The notes beneath the pieces are model-generated. The model was not told where the DNA came from. It searched no databases and saw only the letters and a program-made list of their open reading frames with translations. Below, piece by piece: positions 24,901-38,414 of a stretch of 64,000 nucleotides of DNA (position 1 is the stretch's first letter; each line of letters starts with the position of its first letter). The stretch spans positions 1,054,001 through 1,118,000 of the forward strand of contig NW_026515455.1 in the NCBI RefSeq assembly GCF_014898815.1. The letters run 5' to 3'. Source of the DNA: Panonychus citri. Lineage: Eukaryota > Arthropoda > Arachnida > Trombidiformes > Tetranychidae. The position numbers and the translations under genes are program-made.

Positions 24901-27900
24901 TCAAATGACCTTGAAACGTACTCTTTCAGCAATGACCTAAACGACCTTGATCTTTCTGTATTACAATTGAATATCGCTCAAATTCATATCTTTCAAATAT
25001 CTTTGGCTCATGGGCACTTCGAAAATGGATAATAGAAAAGTTTAAATTGTTCTTTGACTGGAACAGCAACAAATATTATAATTACAATTAAGGTTAAATT
25101 GGTGATTAGTGTACAGTTAACAAAAGGATAATCAGAATCAATGATTTTAATTGTTGATTACCTATTATTATGATTAAGGGATTAGGTTGATAAGATTTAA
25201 ATTGTTGATCATGAAAACAATTTAAAACAGAATCTGATGTAACCTTAGCACGCTAACGCTATCATGATTAGGATAACCAGGTTGTGATTATTTAATTACA
25301 ATCAACATCCTGGTATCCAAATGATAAATATGATTGTTTGTGATTATCAATGTTCATTAATACAAATACATAATTATAATTATCGATAATGTTTACAGAG
25401 TTAATTGTTAATCATTATTGGTGAATGAGTGTATAGACCACACTGGTAAGATTAAATTGAAGAAGTGCAACAATATTGAAACAATTTAAATTGTTAACCA
25501 TTAATTTTAATTGTATGTTTTGTGTGTGTTTCTTAAGATTGTAATTTGTTAATCGTGATCATGTTTCTGTTTTTTTATGTGGTAATACATTGAATTGATA
25601 ATGGCAATGAAATGATTATCATCTCGGTGATTCCGATGAGTATTCAAACCAAAACGATATTAGATTTGGTTGTGTGACTTGCTGGAGGGTGGGTGGTGGT
25701 GATGATTGTGATGGTGGGCATTGTGATAATTGTTTACCCCACCCTTGGCTCTATGGGTCATATGAATTGATTATAATTGTGATGATTGTGATGATTGTTG
25801 GCACGAAACAATATTAACCCAATGTGCTTGGGTGCTGAAAATTTGTATTCTATTTCTCAACGATTATCAAATCGACTCACGATTATTATTATTATCATTA
25901 GAAGCGAATTATTTTATTCTCATCTTATCGAGTTCTAAACTCTCTTTGTTTCTTCATGCCAATAGGTTGATGTTGAATCGCTTTTAATTTCCATAGAGAT
26001 ATCAACAATTGATGGAAAAATTTTCCAAGCCGAAAGTTTTTTTCTCCTTCAAAAGTTTTTCTCTTCTTCCATCGAACTTGAACTTTCTTCATTGGCCTTA
26101 CCGATGATGAAGATGAAGATGATGATGTGATGACTTTATCTGATTAAGAAGATGATGGAGATGAAGATGATGATGGTGATGGGTAAGTGATGGAAATGAC
26201 CAGTAGTTTTCATCCCTGTAAATGATGAGAAAAAGATGATAAAGGTGATGTCAGCTTTTCGATCATATTCTGATTGACCTCACCCTTGATGAGGTCAAGA
26301 GTTTTCTCAATTCATTCAAGATGTTTTATCTTTGTTTATATACGAAAGATGATTATGATCAATCTAAATTAACTGATTCTTAATCATAGGTAACAACTAA
26401 TCAAGAACTGTTTTAATCCATCGTAAAAATAAAGCCAAAGGTAAAGATAATCATGAGCAACAATTAAGGTACAAAATCAACCTGAAGGCAAAAAAACAAC
26501 AACAACACAAAGTGAAAACCTTGATTGGTGTTGGGCAAAGGAAAGTTGATTAACAATTTAATCTAATACAATTTAGAAACATAGAGAATCAATAATCTGA
26601 TGTAGGTTATCAACGGATTTAAAGGGATTGCCGGTGAAAGCATTCAATTAACTTTGGGATAATACTCTTAAGGGGCTAAGGGAAAGGGCGGAGGTCGAAG
26701 CCTAATCAACTTTCGAGACTTGCTGATACCTGGAAGCCTTAAGGTGCCATCGGAAGGCTCAAATTACTAACAATTAATTATCACCAGTGGAAAGTTAAGC
26801 TTCCAATTTGGAGAGAAAAAAGTTTCGTCCAAAAGCAACTTGACCATTTTGACCATCACATAATCTGTATGTGTCTCCACTATCAAATCAATTATCATTA
26901 CATTATAATGATGATGACAATTAACATTTTCACTTTGATCTTATTGCTATTGGCAAACTGATGATTAACTAATCATTACAATCAAATACAAGACTAACCT
27001 TAGTTTCTAGTAACTTTACCTTTCCCCTCAGGTAAATGTAAATGATATCAATGATTTTATATTGATTTCTTTACATTCTTTACATGTTATTATCAATATT
27101 TTACACTGATAAACATGTCAATGTATCGCTAGGGTCAGTCTACAATCTTAGTGACCAATTAGTAACCTTTTGGTCAGTAATATTATCTTGATAATTATTA
27201 TTAACCTTTACCTGTCTTAAGGTGAGGTCATGTTATCCTGAATGTGTGTGTGTATATACACATAGAGACATGTATTTGTGTGAGGCTAATGGATTGGGTT
27301 TGCCTTGAAAGTTTTTAAAAACATGAAACTGAAACATTATCATTAGTTTTAATTGACCAAAGTGGTCAGTATATATGTTTCACATGAAATCAATGTGATG
27401 TAGATGACCAAACATTAAGATATTGGCATCGGATAAAAGATAATGAAAAGAAATCAAAATAATTTATCTTGCAAACTACTACTTATTATGATCATTATTA
27501 CCTGGACAACTAAATTAACTTAATTCTTGACCAATGGTCATCATTGATTATCAATTAGTCCAATAGGTTTACTTGTGTCTTAGTGTAAGATAAATTAACC
27601 CTTGATACTATCGAAACCTTTTCGTCCTATTATCATATTAGAGACATTAAGATATTAAGATTAAGATTATCAACTGGACATTGTCCGAGAATTGGAATAT
27701 TATTATTGAGTCAAGATAAGTTGGAACTTGTTACATTTACATATCAACTGACAATTAACTTTACGATGATAGAAAAAAACTTTTCCTTCCCATGGATAAT
27801 TTTAATTGTTATCATAATCATAATGCAATTAACTGTTATATAAAAGATTAGACCTAATTATCAAACTGACCAACAGAAGTTGAAAGTTTTTTTTTCGAGA

Positions 27901-28680
27901 TGAAATTGACCAATTTGTTGGCTAAATTGCTGCAATATATTTAGATGAAGATACTAATTGTTGAGTAGATTGTTATTTTATTACAAAATAACAGCAACAA
28001 TTAATTGTCATCGTTAATTGTTATTAGTGTGATGAAAATTGTTGATATGACTTCACCAAACTGGATTTATACACATATAACTAATTACAATTAAACGATG
28101 GAGTTAATCATAAACGTAATTAATTTACTTTCCATTATTTATACAAAATGATTAAGGGTCATCATTATCATTGTGTCAGGTCATCTGTCGTGTCCAGTAT
28201 TTGTTTTATTGTCCAGTTAGTAAAAAGTTAAGACAAGAAAGTGGGTCACTCAAAATTGACCAATGTAATCAACTTGATAACAATCAACAAGGTAAAAAAA
28301 TTAAGATCTGATTTAATTCAGTTTATCTAATCATTGAAAGTCCAACAACAAATTTACAAATGAATGAATTTATTTCCTCAGGATGACCTTAATTTTACCC
28401 TCACTGACCCTTGTTGTTGTTGTTGTTATCTGCTTTTTGTTAATCTCTTTCCGGTCAACAAAAAAAAATATTACATTGACTAAACAAATTGGTGATACTT
28501 GTCCATCCATTAGACTGACCAGTAAATAAAAAAAAGTTTAAGATTATCGGTCAAGTTTCATAAAGATAAAAAAAGGATATAGACTCTTAAATATTTCGTT
28601 CATTGATAACAATTGTGATTTACGATTGATAGTAAACAGACAATTGTTGATTTCCTTGATTGAAAAAAGATTCACTCACA
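18901..28680. other. Long gene-poor stretch
   Basis: AT-rich DNA with an ATT run (about 22158-22183), a GA run (21627-21649) and frequent GGTCA, CAGGTAA and CAATTA words. Small patches of higher G+C near 24541-24720 and 26641-26760 contain brief coding-like frames, such as MGPILETLMIEVCALYTAVS at about 24612, but nothing long enough to call. I see no RNA gene. Confidence 0.55.
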
Positions 28681-29689
28681 AGATGACCAATGGTCAAAGA
28701 TGATCATCAACTTTGATCCGTATCCCTTTGGATTATCATCATCCATCATCTTATATCTTGTCCATTCAGAGATTTTCATTTTTCTTTCTTCTCTCTGTCT
28801 ATTCTTCTGTCTTCCATCATCATCATCTTCATTGTATTTACATTTATCATCGATATTATCATCTATCTCTCTCTCTCTCTTCTTCTTCTTCTTGACCAAC
28901 TCATCAAAATCTTTGCATCTCATTGAGCTTCTTCTTCCTGTTTCCTCTTCATCAAATACTAATTATCATCATAATCACGCCTTTGAACACCTTCGCACCT
29001 TAAAACTTGCCCACTGTCCACTATTATTGTTGATAATTATCACTTAGAAGAGATTTTCTCTTCTTGTAACTTTTTTCATTGAGAAAAATTTTTTTTTCAA
29101 ACTTCCATTTCATTACCAATCATACATATTCATCAATATGTCCATTCACAGTTTTGATTGACCGATGGATTGATAATACTACTGGTCAATAAGAGAGGAT
29201 GTATTGAGATTCATATGATGATGATGGTCAAGTTGAATAGGAAATAGTAATAATAATAATGATGATTATGGTAAACAGGAACTACCTTTGTAAATAAAAT
29301 TGTGTGACTACTTGATTGAATACCTTTGACCTTACAGATTGAACTACGATGACCATCATAATCATTAGAGGGTTTTTTTTGCTGCTTCGATAATGGTGAT
29401 AATTGATTGGAAAGATTAATGATAATTCAAGTTTCCATTCATCCATTGACATTTAACCCGGGAAATGGGATCAATTTAAAGTCAACATTTGACCAGCACG
29501 TAAATAAAAGTTTCATCCATACAATAGGTCATCCAATGGTCATCCAAACATCTTCTTCAAGTGCAATAAGAAAACTTTTCCTAATGTAACTCAAATAAAC
29601 ATTAACAATTGATTCTAATGGTCAAACAATTGGGTTAAATTATTCATTAAAAATGTTCACAAGCACATCAATAAAATTAATCGCTTACA
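28681..29689. other. Pyrimidine-rich block and non-coding flank
   Basis: The plus strand from 28765 to 28960 is rich in TCT, TCA and CTT. The overlapping open frames on both strands are what such sequence gives by chance. TGACC/GGTCA words continue around it, including GACCAATGGTCA near 28683. Confidence 0.55.
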
Positions 29690-29912
29690 ATTGATTAAAT
29701 AGTAACAATCTAAGTCTAACTTGTTAAAAGGTCAACTAATGGTCATCAACAGAAAAAAGATAAGATATGAAGGATAATCTCTTAGGATTGAGATTAATTT
29801 TCCTTTTCTTTGTTAATAAAAAGTATTAATTTGTATCTGTAACAGTGAAAGATTAGATAAGTAGCCAAAGAAAAGGGGGGAAAGTCTTAGCATCATTTCC
29901 TTTTCCGTTATC
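29690..29912 (+). repeat. Older duplication, copy 2 (partner 10968-11155)
   Basis: Diverged relative of 10968-11155, with about 35 extra bases including a stretch near 29829-29870. In the partner, the next shared sequence follows after about a dozen bases; here it is postponed to 32035. Confidence 0.75.
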
Positions 29913-32034
29913 TATTTTGTTTCTTATTTTGATTGAAAAGTTGATCAGGTAAATCATCTTGACGATAAACTTTTATTTTGTTACCATTAAGATATTTGTT
30001 TCTGTCCAAAAAAGTATCTTGACCCTTGTCCAGTTTACTCTTTGCTTCTTATTGTTCACAACTTTTGACCATTTTACCTTTCACAGTTTTTGACCCTTTT
30101 AAGATGGACATTTGACCAGCAAAGACCAAGAGTCAACCTGTAATGGACAAGAAGATATATGATCTCTCCCTCTACTCGGTAGCTTTTTAAATGTAAACAC
30201 AATGACCACTACATCGTCATCATAACAACAACAGAAGCTGAAGAAAAAAAATCTAGGACATAAAAGGGTTTCCATTTTGATCCATTATAACAACAACAAC
30301 AAATACGAACATTTTGTAAGTATAATATGGCGAAAAAAAATTCGAACAGATTTGGCCTCATTTAGAACCTTAGAAAAGTCATTTCGATGTGAAAAGTGGT
30401 TCGATATTGATAGTAAATATAAACGATAAACTTGATATGCTTTTGCCCTTAATCAGTTTAACTAACGGTTCTACAATCAATCATAATTGAATTCGAGGTA
30501 CTATTTATATATTTTTTTCGAGTTCAATTGTAGATTTGTCAAACTTTTTTGTTCGAATTTGATATAAGCCTTTGGCTATTTTTACCTGTGTTTTTTCGTG
30601 ACATTTGTTATCAAGTTTATCGCCTTTGCTATTGTATTGATTTGCATTTGAATTCGTAATGAAATTTACCTTTAATATTCATGGAGATTATTGTTAACTT
30701 TCATGGTGATTGAGATTCATCATTGAAAGTTCATTGGATTGGAAGTGATTGGAGAGCAGGAAATCAGAGTGAAGGTCATAATGTTTATCAGTGTTTTCGA
30801 TAAAATGCCGAAAGGGTCTCGCAGCCCCAGGTCAATTTTGGATAATAATAAATGAATACAATACACTCGATATGATAGATTTCAAGTAATCCGATCGAGA
30901 AACAGGAAATCAGCTCAATGTCATCTTAATACAATTTTTTTGATCGAAATTGAAAATAGGCTCGAAAAAGGGACAAAAAGAGTGTATTTTTTTTCTCCAT
31001 CTTCTTTTCAAGACAATGAGAATGTCAAACACAATAGATTCGGTGACCTCGACAAGTAAGTAGTCGATAACACCAACAGTCGAAGCGCAAATTGAAATGA
31101 ATACAGAAAATACATAATAAGTAAAAAGAAAACAAATCAAAGAAAATCTAATGCGACGCTCACGGAAATCGGTTACTAGGCCAAAGTTGAATCGAAGATG
31201 ACAAATATAAGAGAGAGAGAGAGAGAGAGAGACGATTCAAGTGACATATTCAATGATACAGTCACTTTATCTAAGTTACCTATGGATGAAGATAAAGAAA
31301 AGAATATAAAAAATGACAATGGAAAAGAAAACCTTGAACTTGGATAACATTTTATTTCCGACTTTTTTTGCAGAAAAAATGTCTTTTTTTCTAACCATTG
31401 ATTTCCTATGTAATTTGAACAATAGGTTATCAGATGAACTTACACCTTAGGGCTGATATTGAGGATGCAAAAACTTCCGGCTGATGAAAATGTTACAGTT
31501 TCTTATTCTTTGTGTTTCTATTGATACAAAAAAGCAACATACTCAAGGTTTTATAACATATTCCAAGTGAGAGTGATTCTTTTACCTTGATAACCCAATT
31601 AACTTATGAATTTCCTCTGATCTTTTGTAAATGTGTGTCCAGTTTCCGTGAATATCGATGATCAAGTTGAATCAACGGAATATTTACCGTTACAACTGTT
31701 CTAATAAAAAGTTTTGCCCTTAAGGTCACATTAAAGGTCAGTGTATCCGGTGGAAATGATAACCGATTGAAATTTTGATGAGATTCTAAAGGAAAATTGG
31801 TTCAAAATTTTCCTTTCTATTTCCATGTAAAGTGTTTGTCCGTTTAGAAAAAGTCATTACAATAATATTATTCGAGTGGCTTGACCATTAGGACACCGAT
31901 GGACATTGATAAGAGTCGTTGTGATTGGAAAGTTAAATGACTTTGAGAAGGAAAAAAGACAAAAAAGAGTGGAAAATAATGACCACTGTCCATTTAGAAT
32001 ACAAGTTTAACTTGAGATTCTTTGAGTTAATTAA
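29913..32034. other. Apparent 2.1-kb segment absent from the paralogous site
   Basis: Lies between two blocks that are almost adjacent at 11.16 kb. It contains a coding-like membrane frame (30910-31240, separate entry), a GA run (31211-31232) and short higher-G+C patches near 30805-30835. I see no terminal inverted repeats or target duplication at its ends, so its nature (insertion here or deletion at 11.16 kb) is open. Confidence 0.5.
30910..31240 (-). CDS. Membrane-protein-like fragment, unidentified
   Basis: Open on the minus strand from the GA/CT repeat at about 31235 to TGA at 30910-30912, about 110 codons. It includes NFGLVTDFRERRIRFSLICF, a hydrophobic stretch LICFLFTYYVFSVFISICAS, then VGVIDYLLVEVTESIVFDIL and a basic KRRWRKK. 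This hydrophobic-then-basic layout fits a transmembrane segment; an invertebrate chemoreceptor remnant is one possibility, not shown. No start codon or partner exon is clear. Confidence 0.28.
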
Positions 32035-32651
32035 ATGTGATGATCACAATTAGATTAAATCTAATGATTAGATTGGTAAATTTTAACCCTTGTATTAGCA
32101 TCATTTTGTAATACAAGTTATTAGGCTTGTGTATTGGTCAATTGGACAAAAGGTTATTATTGTCTTGGTCCATTGTTCATGCCCACTAAATTAACTGGAC
32201 AACCAAATGACCAACAAGTTAATGATGAGGACTCGCGACTCTTTCAAGTGTATTTCGTGTCCATGGATAATACATGTATTAAAGGTCAATTGTTGACCAA
32301 TAACGAGAAGAAAAAAAAGGAAAATCATTTAAATCTGAGCTTCTGTGGTCAATTGCGAGTCACAACTATGCATTAAGCAACATTTTTACCAATCAACTAG
32401 TATTTACACTGACCTTTGTCCAGTTTATTACTACAATTGGGAAGGCTTGAAAAGCTTTATGACTTTTTACCTGTAAAATTGTAATCATTAAAAAAGCTAA
32501 AGGGAGTTAATACTTAGCAGCCAAAAGTAAATTGAATTAGTAAATTGTCCACTACAATCAATACTCTCGGTGATGATCAAATGTAATTATTATTAACTTT
32601 CTCCAACTCTTGACCATTGTTATCATGTAATTATCATCGATACTGATTGTT
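32035..32651 (+). repeat. Near-identical dispersed duplication, copy 2
   Basis: Partner of 11167-11784. Similarity begins at ATGTGATGATCAC and ends at GATACTGATTGTT, with abrupt loss on both sides. The open frame shared with copy 1 ends early (stop near 32376) because of a one-base length difference in a run of A. Confidence 0.92.
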
Positions 32652-34031
32652 ACTTGTTGTATGAATATTGTTACAACAAATTGATTATGATAATTGTCAC
32701 TAAAATATTTGGTAAATTGTAAGCAAAAAATAAACTTGATTACGATGATGAAGATGATGAAGATAATCGTAATCATCATCTTCTTCATTGTCATTAGGAA
32801 GATAATTAAGAAGAAGAAAGAAACGGAAAAGGTTAAGATCTTTTCTAAAATGCCCTCGGGCCAAGTTCACCTTGACCAATAGACAAAAACAATTGCAATG
32901 GAAAAGAAGAATTTTTTTTTCTTTCAGAATTGGATAAATTGTTAACAATTAGAATTAAATTGTTGTTTCATTTCTTCTGATTGATTCTGATACAAAAAAG
33001 TTTGGTTACAATTTAACAATCAAATCGTAAACATAAAGTGTTATCATTATGATAATCAATTAACTGTCAATCAAATTTAAAACTATCATTAAGCTAATTT
33101 TGATTGTTAAATGTTGTTTACCAATCAACATGATTAAAATAAATTGTTGTAATTCTGGTTAATGGTTTGATCAGTTAACTGGTGTGTACCTGAAGCCCAT
33201 TAATTTACAATTTGATTGTTGTTGTGTTTTTTATTATTATTTACCATCAATTGATTTACCCCTAAAAATTAAACTAATCAAGTTGAATCAAAGTTAATTC
33301 AATTCAGTGTATATGAGAAAATAGTTTAACAACAATTAACTTTAACCAATCAATTATTTTCACTTGTAATCATCAATTGTGTTCAAAAAGGTTTCCATTG
33401 ATTGTTGATGATTTTAAATTAGAAATAAAAATTTGATTACAATTTAGATGATGCTAATTGTTAAATCATGTTTAGATTGTTGATTGTTTGGTTTAATTCA
33501 TTTACTATTTAGTTTCATGGTTAAATTGTAGTAGCTGTTTAAACTTTAATTTTGATTAAAAGTTTTTGATTGTTCAATTTAATCGGCTAATTAACCATGT
33601 CATTGATTAAGATGATCAACAGGATATATTGCAACAAGAATTAATTAATCACAATGATTAAGCTTATGCATGAGTTAAAGATTAAGTGGATGAACAGTTT
33701 ACAATTTAATTATAATTAAAAATTTTATTTTGCCAACGAAAACAATTAAAAACTAATCAATTTAACTTTAAACAATCAGACTCGAGACTCTTTGATGTGT
33801 ATGAATTAAATGATCAGTAGGTTTTGTTTTTATGTTTAATGAAAGTGAGAGTGACCATCCAAGGTGATTAGGGGGCACAGAAGCAACTGACCAGTGAGCT
33901 GGGTGACAAGTGAGTGTCCAGTTTGCATTATCAAGTGACTGAGTGTCCAGATAATGATGTTAAATTGATACTCTCATTAACCGATACATTAGTAAATGAG
34001 ATTTATTTTTATTGCAAGTCACAAAGTGGAA
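32652..34031. other. Non-coding AT-rich DNA
   Basis: Rich in CAATTA, AACAATTAA and GATTGTT words with no protein-like frame. The short frames near 32694-32948 are AT-rich and lack motifs. An open frame from 33914 runs into the next duplication and its CT repeat. Confidence 0.6.
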
Positions 34032-34147
34032 TTGACCAATTGATAAGATTGGAAATTGAAACATCAGGAAATGATGATAATCTTGACCATCACATTATCT
34101 TAAGGATGATGATAGTTAATGCTTTTGGTGTTGATAAAAACACTTAT

Positions 34148-34195
<48 letters not shown>

Positions 34196-34860
34196 AAGTA
34201 GTGGTCATTCGAACTCGATGGCTACTACTTTTCATCCATCACACTATTCATAATAATCTTATATCGATACTTAGTCTCCAATCTCACACTGGTCACTTTT
34301 ACTTGTCTTTGGCTCTCATCTAAATGAAAGAAAAATTACTTTTTTTATGTCAAAGGTAAAAGTGAAAACCTTTGACCTCTAATCTTCCAATCGATGTAAG
34401 ATATTTATTAGTATTATGGTTTACCAACTTATCGAGTATAAAAAAGTCACGTAAGTGATTCCAAGGAGAAAGTAATAACTGAGCCAAAGTATTCATTTTA
34501 TTATGACCGAATTGACCAATGGTCAATTTGGTTGTTGTGTCCACTTACTTTTCAATATTTATTTAGTTTTGTGTCTTTATTTTGTTATTTAATTTGTGGT
34601 TTAAGTTTATTTTTGTTTGTTACTGTTGTAATTGTGATCGGACAATTTCAATTATTATTAATATTTTATATTTTCTGTTATTATTACATGATTATAATCA
34701 TTATGATTGTGATTAACCGAGCACACTAACAATTAGATTATGTTAACAATTTAAAGGTGACCATATATTGATAGGTAACAATTTAAGGTGAAACTTTTGA
34801 ACGATCATAACAATTTATGGTTAGTAATCGAGTATTTTTCTCAATTTCAAGATTGAATTG
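34032..34860 (+). repeat. Local duplication, copy 1 (partner 37325-38154)
   Basis: About 830 bp repeated 3.3 kb downstream in the same orientation. The copies differ by several substitutions (for example AATTGATAAG/AATCGATAAG, TCAGGAAATG/TCAGAAAATG) and small indels, so this is a true evolved duplication. Each carries a 40-43-base CT run (34151-34190 here) and the palindrome-like GACCAATGGTCA (about 34513). Confidence 0.92.
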
Positions 34861-37324
34861 TTAACATATTAATACACACAATTTTCCAGGGTTAATTAAT
34901 ATCGTAAAGAGATTAATTAATTGAATACCCTCGAGGGACCAATCTTAATTGTCTATTATAATAAGAGATGAGGTAAAGTGTGAGGGATGGAGGCGGTCAA
35001 GAGGAGGGTGAAAGTTACACCGAGTAGAATCAAAGATAAATTCTCACCCTGAAGATTAATTGATGATTAGTTAATCAACTCAAGAAAAAAACAACAAAAT
35101 TTGTTAATTGTTAATCAAATCATCTCGATTATAACTAATTACCATTGTTAATATTAAATCGATTGATTAACTCATTCATAAGCAAAATAAATAATTAGTA
35201 CAATCTATTGATCTGTTTACTTGTAACAATTAGGATATTCATGATAATGATTTAAATTGTTTGTTTGAATTGTACATTGATTGTTTACTATTTGATTAAT
35301 ATTTTGATAATCAAAAACATATAATCATCATGATAATTGGCCAATAATCAACGAACTGACCATTGATTGTAAATGATATCTTCATCTTAAAGGTAATGGT
35401 CAATCGGTTAAACTAAAAAAGGTAAACAAAGATTCTGAAAGTAATAAAACAAACAAAAAATTAATAATCAACAATTATGATTAGTGTCGGAAAGGTAAAG
35501 GTAAATTCCGAATAGCTTTATGATTACCTGGTGACCAGTCGATGACCATTGGTTGGCCTTTGTTAACATTAAACTGGACACGCGAAAGTTTTTGTTGTTT
35601 AAATGTTTGTTTGTTTTTTTTCCTTTTGTTTGAACTGACCTTTTGTTATCCTCATTCATTAACATCGGATTGTTAATGAAAAATACATATTTTTAAACAT
35701 GAAAACAAACAAAAACCACTCTCAATGAAGTTGTAAAACTAATTGTCCACTCTGATACCTTGACCACACAAGGACAACAAAAGAAAACGACAAATGACCA
35801 CAAGGTTTTACAGTTTAAAGTCAAGTCGAAGAAAAAAGTTTTTCGTTTTTTTAACTAATTAACTGTAACTAATTATTGTTGACTTTCTTAACGAACTAGA
35901 TAATTTTTTAGCCATCCACAACTGACCTCTGGTCAAAAAGTAAAGAGTGAAAACTTTCACTATGCTAATATGATGGTTCGTGTCCAGAATAAAGGTAATA
36001 AAAGGGTAATAACTGTTCAGGTCAATTCTGGACAAGACGATTTTTTTTTTCTATTTTCTTTTTGTCTTTTTTACTATTTCCAAGTATTAATAATAATTAA
36101 TACGCTCCAGGGTAAATTATATATGCATTCATTTTTATATTGACCAATTAACCTTGTCCATGTTGACCATTTCTCAATTTACTCATGATAATTAAGAGAA
36201 ACAAAGTTACATATGATTAGACAGGGAAAGTTAATTATTCACCAGAATCTGAGAGTTTAAAAGAGGCACTGACCATGAGGCTAATCAATTGACCATCGCC
36301 TCCAATCAACAAATGATTTAACTGAATAACCCTTTCCAAGGTTAAGGTTAATTGACCCACTGAGATCTTAATTAATCAGATTGTTATATATACTTTATCC
36401 TGTCAGTTAATTGTAAACCATTTGATTAATTGGTTAATTATCTCACTAACTCTCTCTGTGAGTCAATCATTTGTAATCAATATCAATACAATCATTGAGG
36501 AAACAACAATTATAAAGGTAACTTTTTTTACGATTTTGTAATTTCTTTGATTTTTTTTCTCTTCTCCGGTTGCTTAGTTTTGGAAGAATTAATTTACAAT
36601 CAATTGCGATTGGAAATTGATTTTCAATCATGATAATTGTCTAGAGATTGACCATTGGAATGTTGTAAATCACAGAGAGAAAGGTCAGTTGATTAAGATG
36701 GAAAATTACAGAGAGAGAGAGAGACAAGAAAATAATGATGAAGATGAAACAATTATCGTTGTTACCTTTTCTTTTTACTGTGTAACTTGTGAGTAAAGAG
36801 TAAGTGAGAAAAAAATATATTCGGACAATGGTCAATGATAATACGATGACCACCAGTGTTGTTGCTTCTGATATTTAATGTTAATGAAGATGATGATGAT
36901 ATTTATCGCTTAAGGGGTTGATTATTTTTCTTCTCTTCCTCTTCTTATTGTTTAACCTCTTTCGTTTTTTAGTTGTTGACTCTATTGTTACCTGGATTTT
37001 GTTACCTGTGTCCAGTGGCAAAGGTCAATCAATTGAAGAAATAATAATGTTACTGGCGAAGAAAAAAATTACGATCGATTTTTTTTCCTTTTCTTTTTCT
37101 CTGCAATTATTACTCTTTTTGTGCCACGAGAAAAAAAGTCACAATTAACTTGTCAGGTCAATTGTTAGGTCAGTTTTTTACCAGCGATGGACAGTAGAGT
37201 TAAGGGTAAAAATGAAATTGGAAAACAATTGGGAGGAAATTAAAGTTATTGTCCAGCATAATACTGGACATTTGACTTTCTATATTGAAGGTAGTGGTGA
37301 TTCTCTATCTTTATGAAAGTTTCA
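34861..37324. other. Spacer between the two local duplicates
   Basis: AT-rich DNA with many GGTCA/TGACC words and a TTACCTG pair near 36989-37006. A 65-codon minus-strand frame at 35665-35468 is polar and unremarkable. I see no gene. Confidence 0.6.
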
Positions 37325-37441
37325 ATTGACCAATCGATAAGATTGGGAATTGAAACATCAGAAAATGATGATAATCTTGACCATCACATTATCTTAAGGA
37401 TGATGATAGTTAATGCTTTTGGTGTTGATAAAAACACTTAT

Positions 37442-37491
<50 letters not shown>

Positions 37492-38154
37492 AGTAGTGGT
37501 CATTACGAACTCGATGGCTACTACTTTTTATCCATCACACTATTCATAATAATCTTATATCGATACTTAGTCTCCAATCTCACACTGGTCACTTTTACTT
37601 GTCTTTGGCTCTCATCTAAATGAAAGAAAAATTACTTTTTTATGTCAAGGTAAAAGTGAAAACCTTTGACCTCTAATCTTCCAATCGATGTAAGATATTT
37701 ATTAGTATTATGGTTTACCAACTTATCGAGTATAAAAAAGTCACGTAAGTGATTCCAAGGAGAAAGTAATATCTGAGCCAAAGTATTCATTTTATTATGA
37801 CCGAATTGACCAATGGTCAATTTGGTTGTTGTGTCCACTTACTTTTCAATATTTATTTAGTTTTGTGTCTTTATTTTGTTATTTAATTTGTGGTTTAAGT
37901 TTATTTTTGTTTGTTACTGTTGTAATTGTGATCGGACAATTTCAATTATTATTAATATTTTATATTTTCTGTTATTATTACATGATTATAATCATTATGA
38001 TTGTGATTAACCGAGCACACTAACAATTAGATTATGTTAACAATTTAAAGGTGACCATATATTGATAGGTAACAATTTAAGGTGAAACTTTTGAACGATC
38101 ATAACAATTTATGGTTAGTAATCGAGTATTTTTCTCAATTTCAAGATTGAATTG
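37325..38154 (+). repeat. Local duplication, copy 2 (partner 34032-34860)
   Basis: Partner of 34032-34860. Similarity ends sharply after TTTCAAGATTGAATTG. CT run at about 37446-37487. Open frames conserved between the copies are no longer than expected from the high identity, and I do not take them as genes. Confidence 0.92.
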
Positions 38155-38414
38155 ATAGCGCTTCACAATAGTTGATATAATTGATAATTAACCGACTGAA
38201 TAGCCTTGAGAGGTCATTACTGGTGTAATGATAAACTCAATTGCATGGAAATTAATTGCTCTGGAAGAAATTTGTGCTCAACATTTGTCTTTAATTGATC
38301 AAATTCAAAAAATCAGTTAATAGAAAAGTAACAATTACTAAATTGTAACAGTTTAACTATGACCAAATATGGAATGATAACAATTTAAATATAGATTTGT
38401 CATTAATAGATTTA

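Noticed and set aside
26655..26766. Minus-strand frame reading PSDGTLRLPGISKSRKLIRL
   Set aside because: Only about 30 codons, stop on both sides and no usable splice sites; a local G+C patch explains it.
28672..29047. Overlapping frames on both strands
   Set aside because: CT/TCA-rich sequence lacks stops by composition; products are Ser/His/Leu or Lys/Arg/Glu runs.
34350..34729. Frames conserved between the two 830-bp duplicates
   Set aside because: Conservation is explained by overall identity of the copies; AT-rich composition and no bias of changes toward third positions that I can see.
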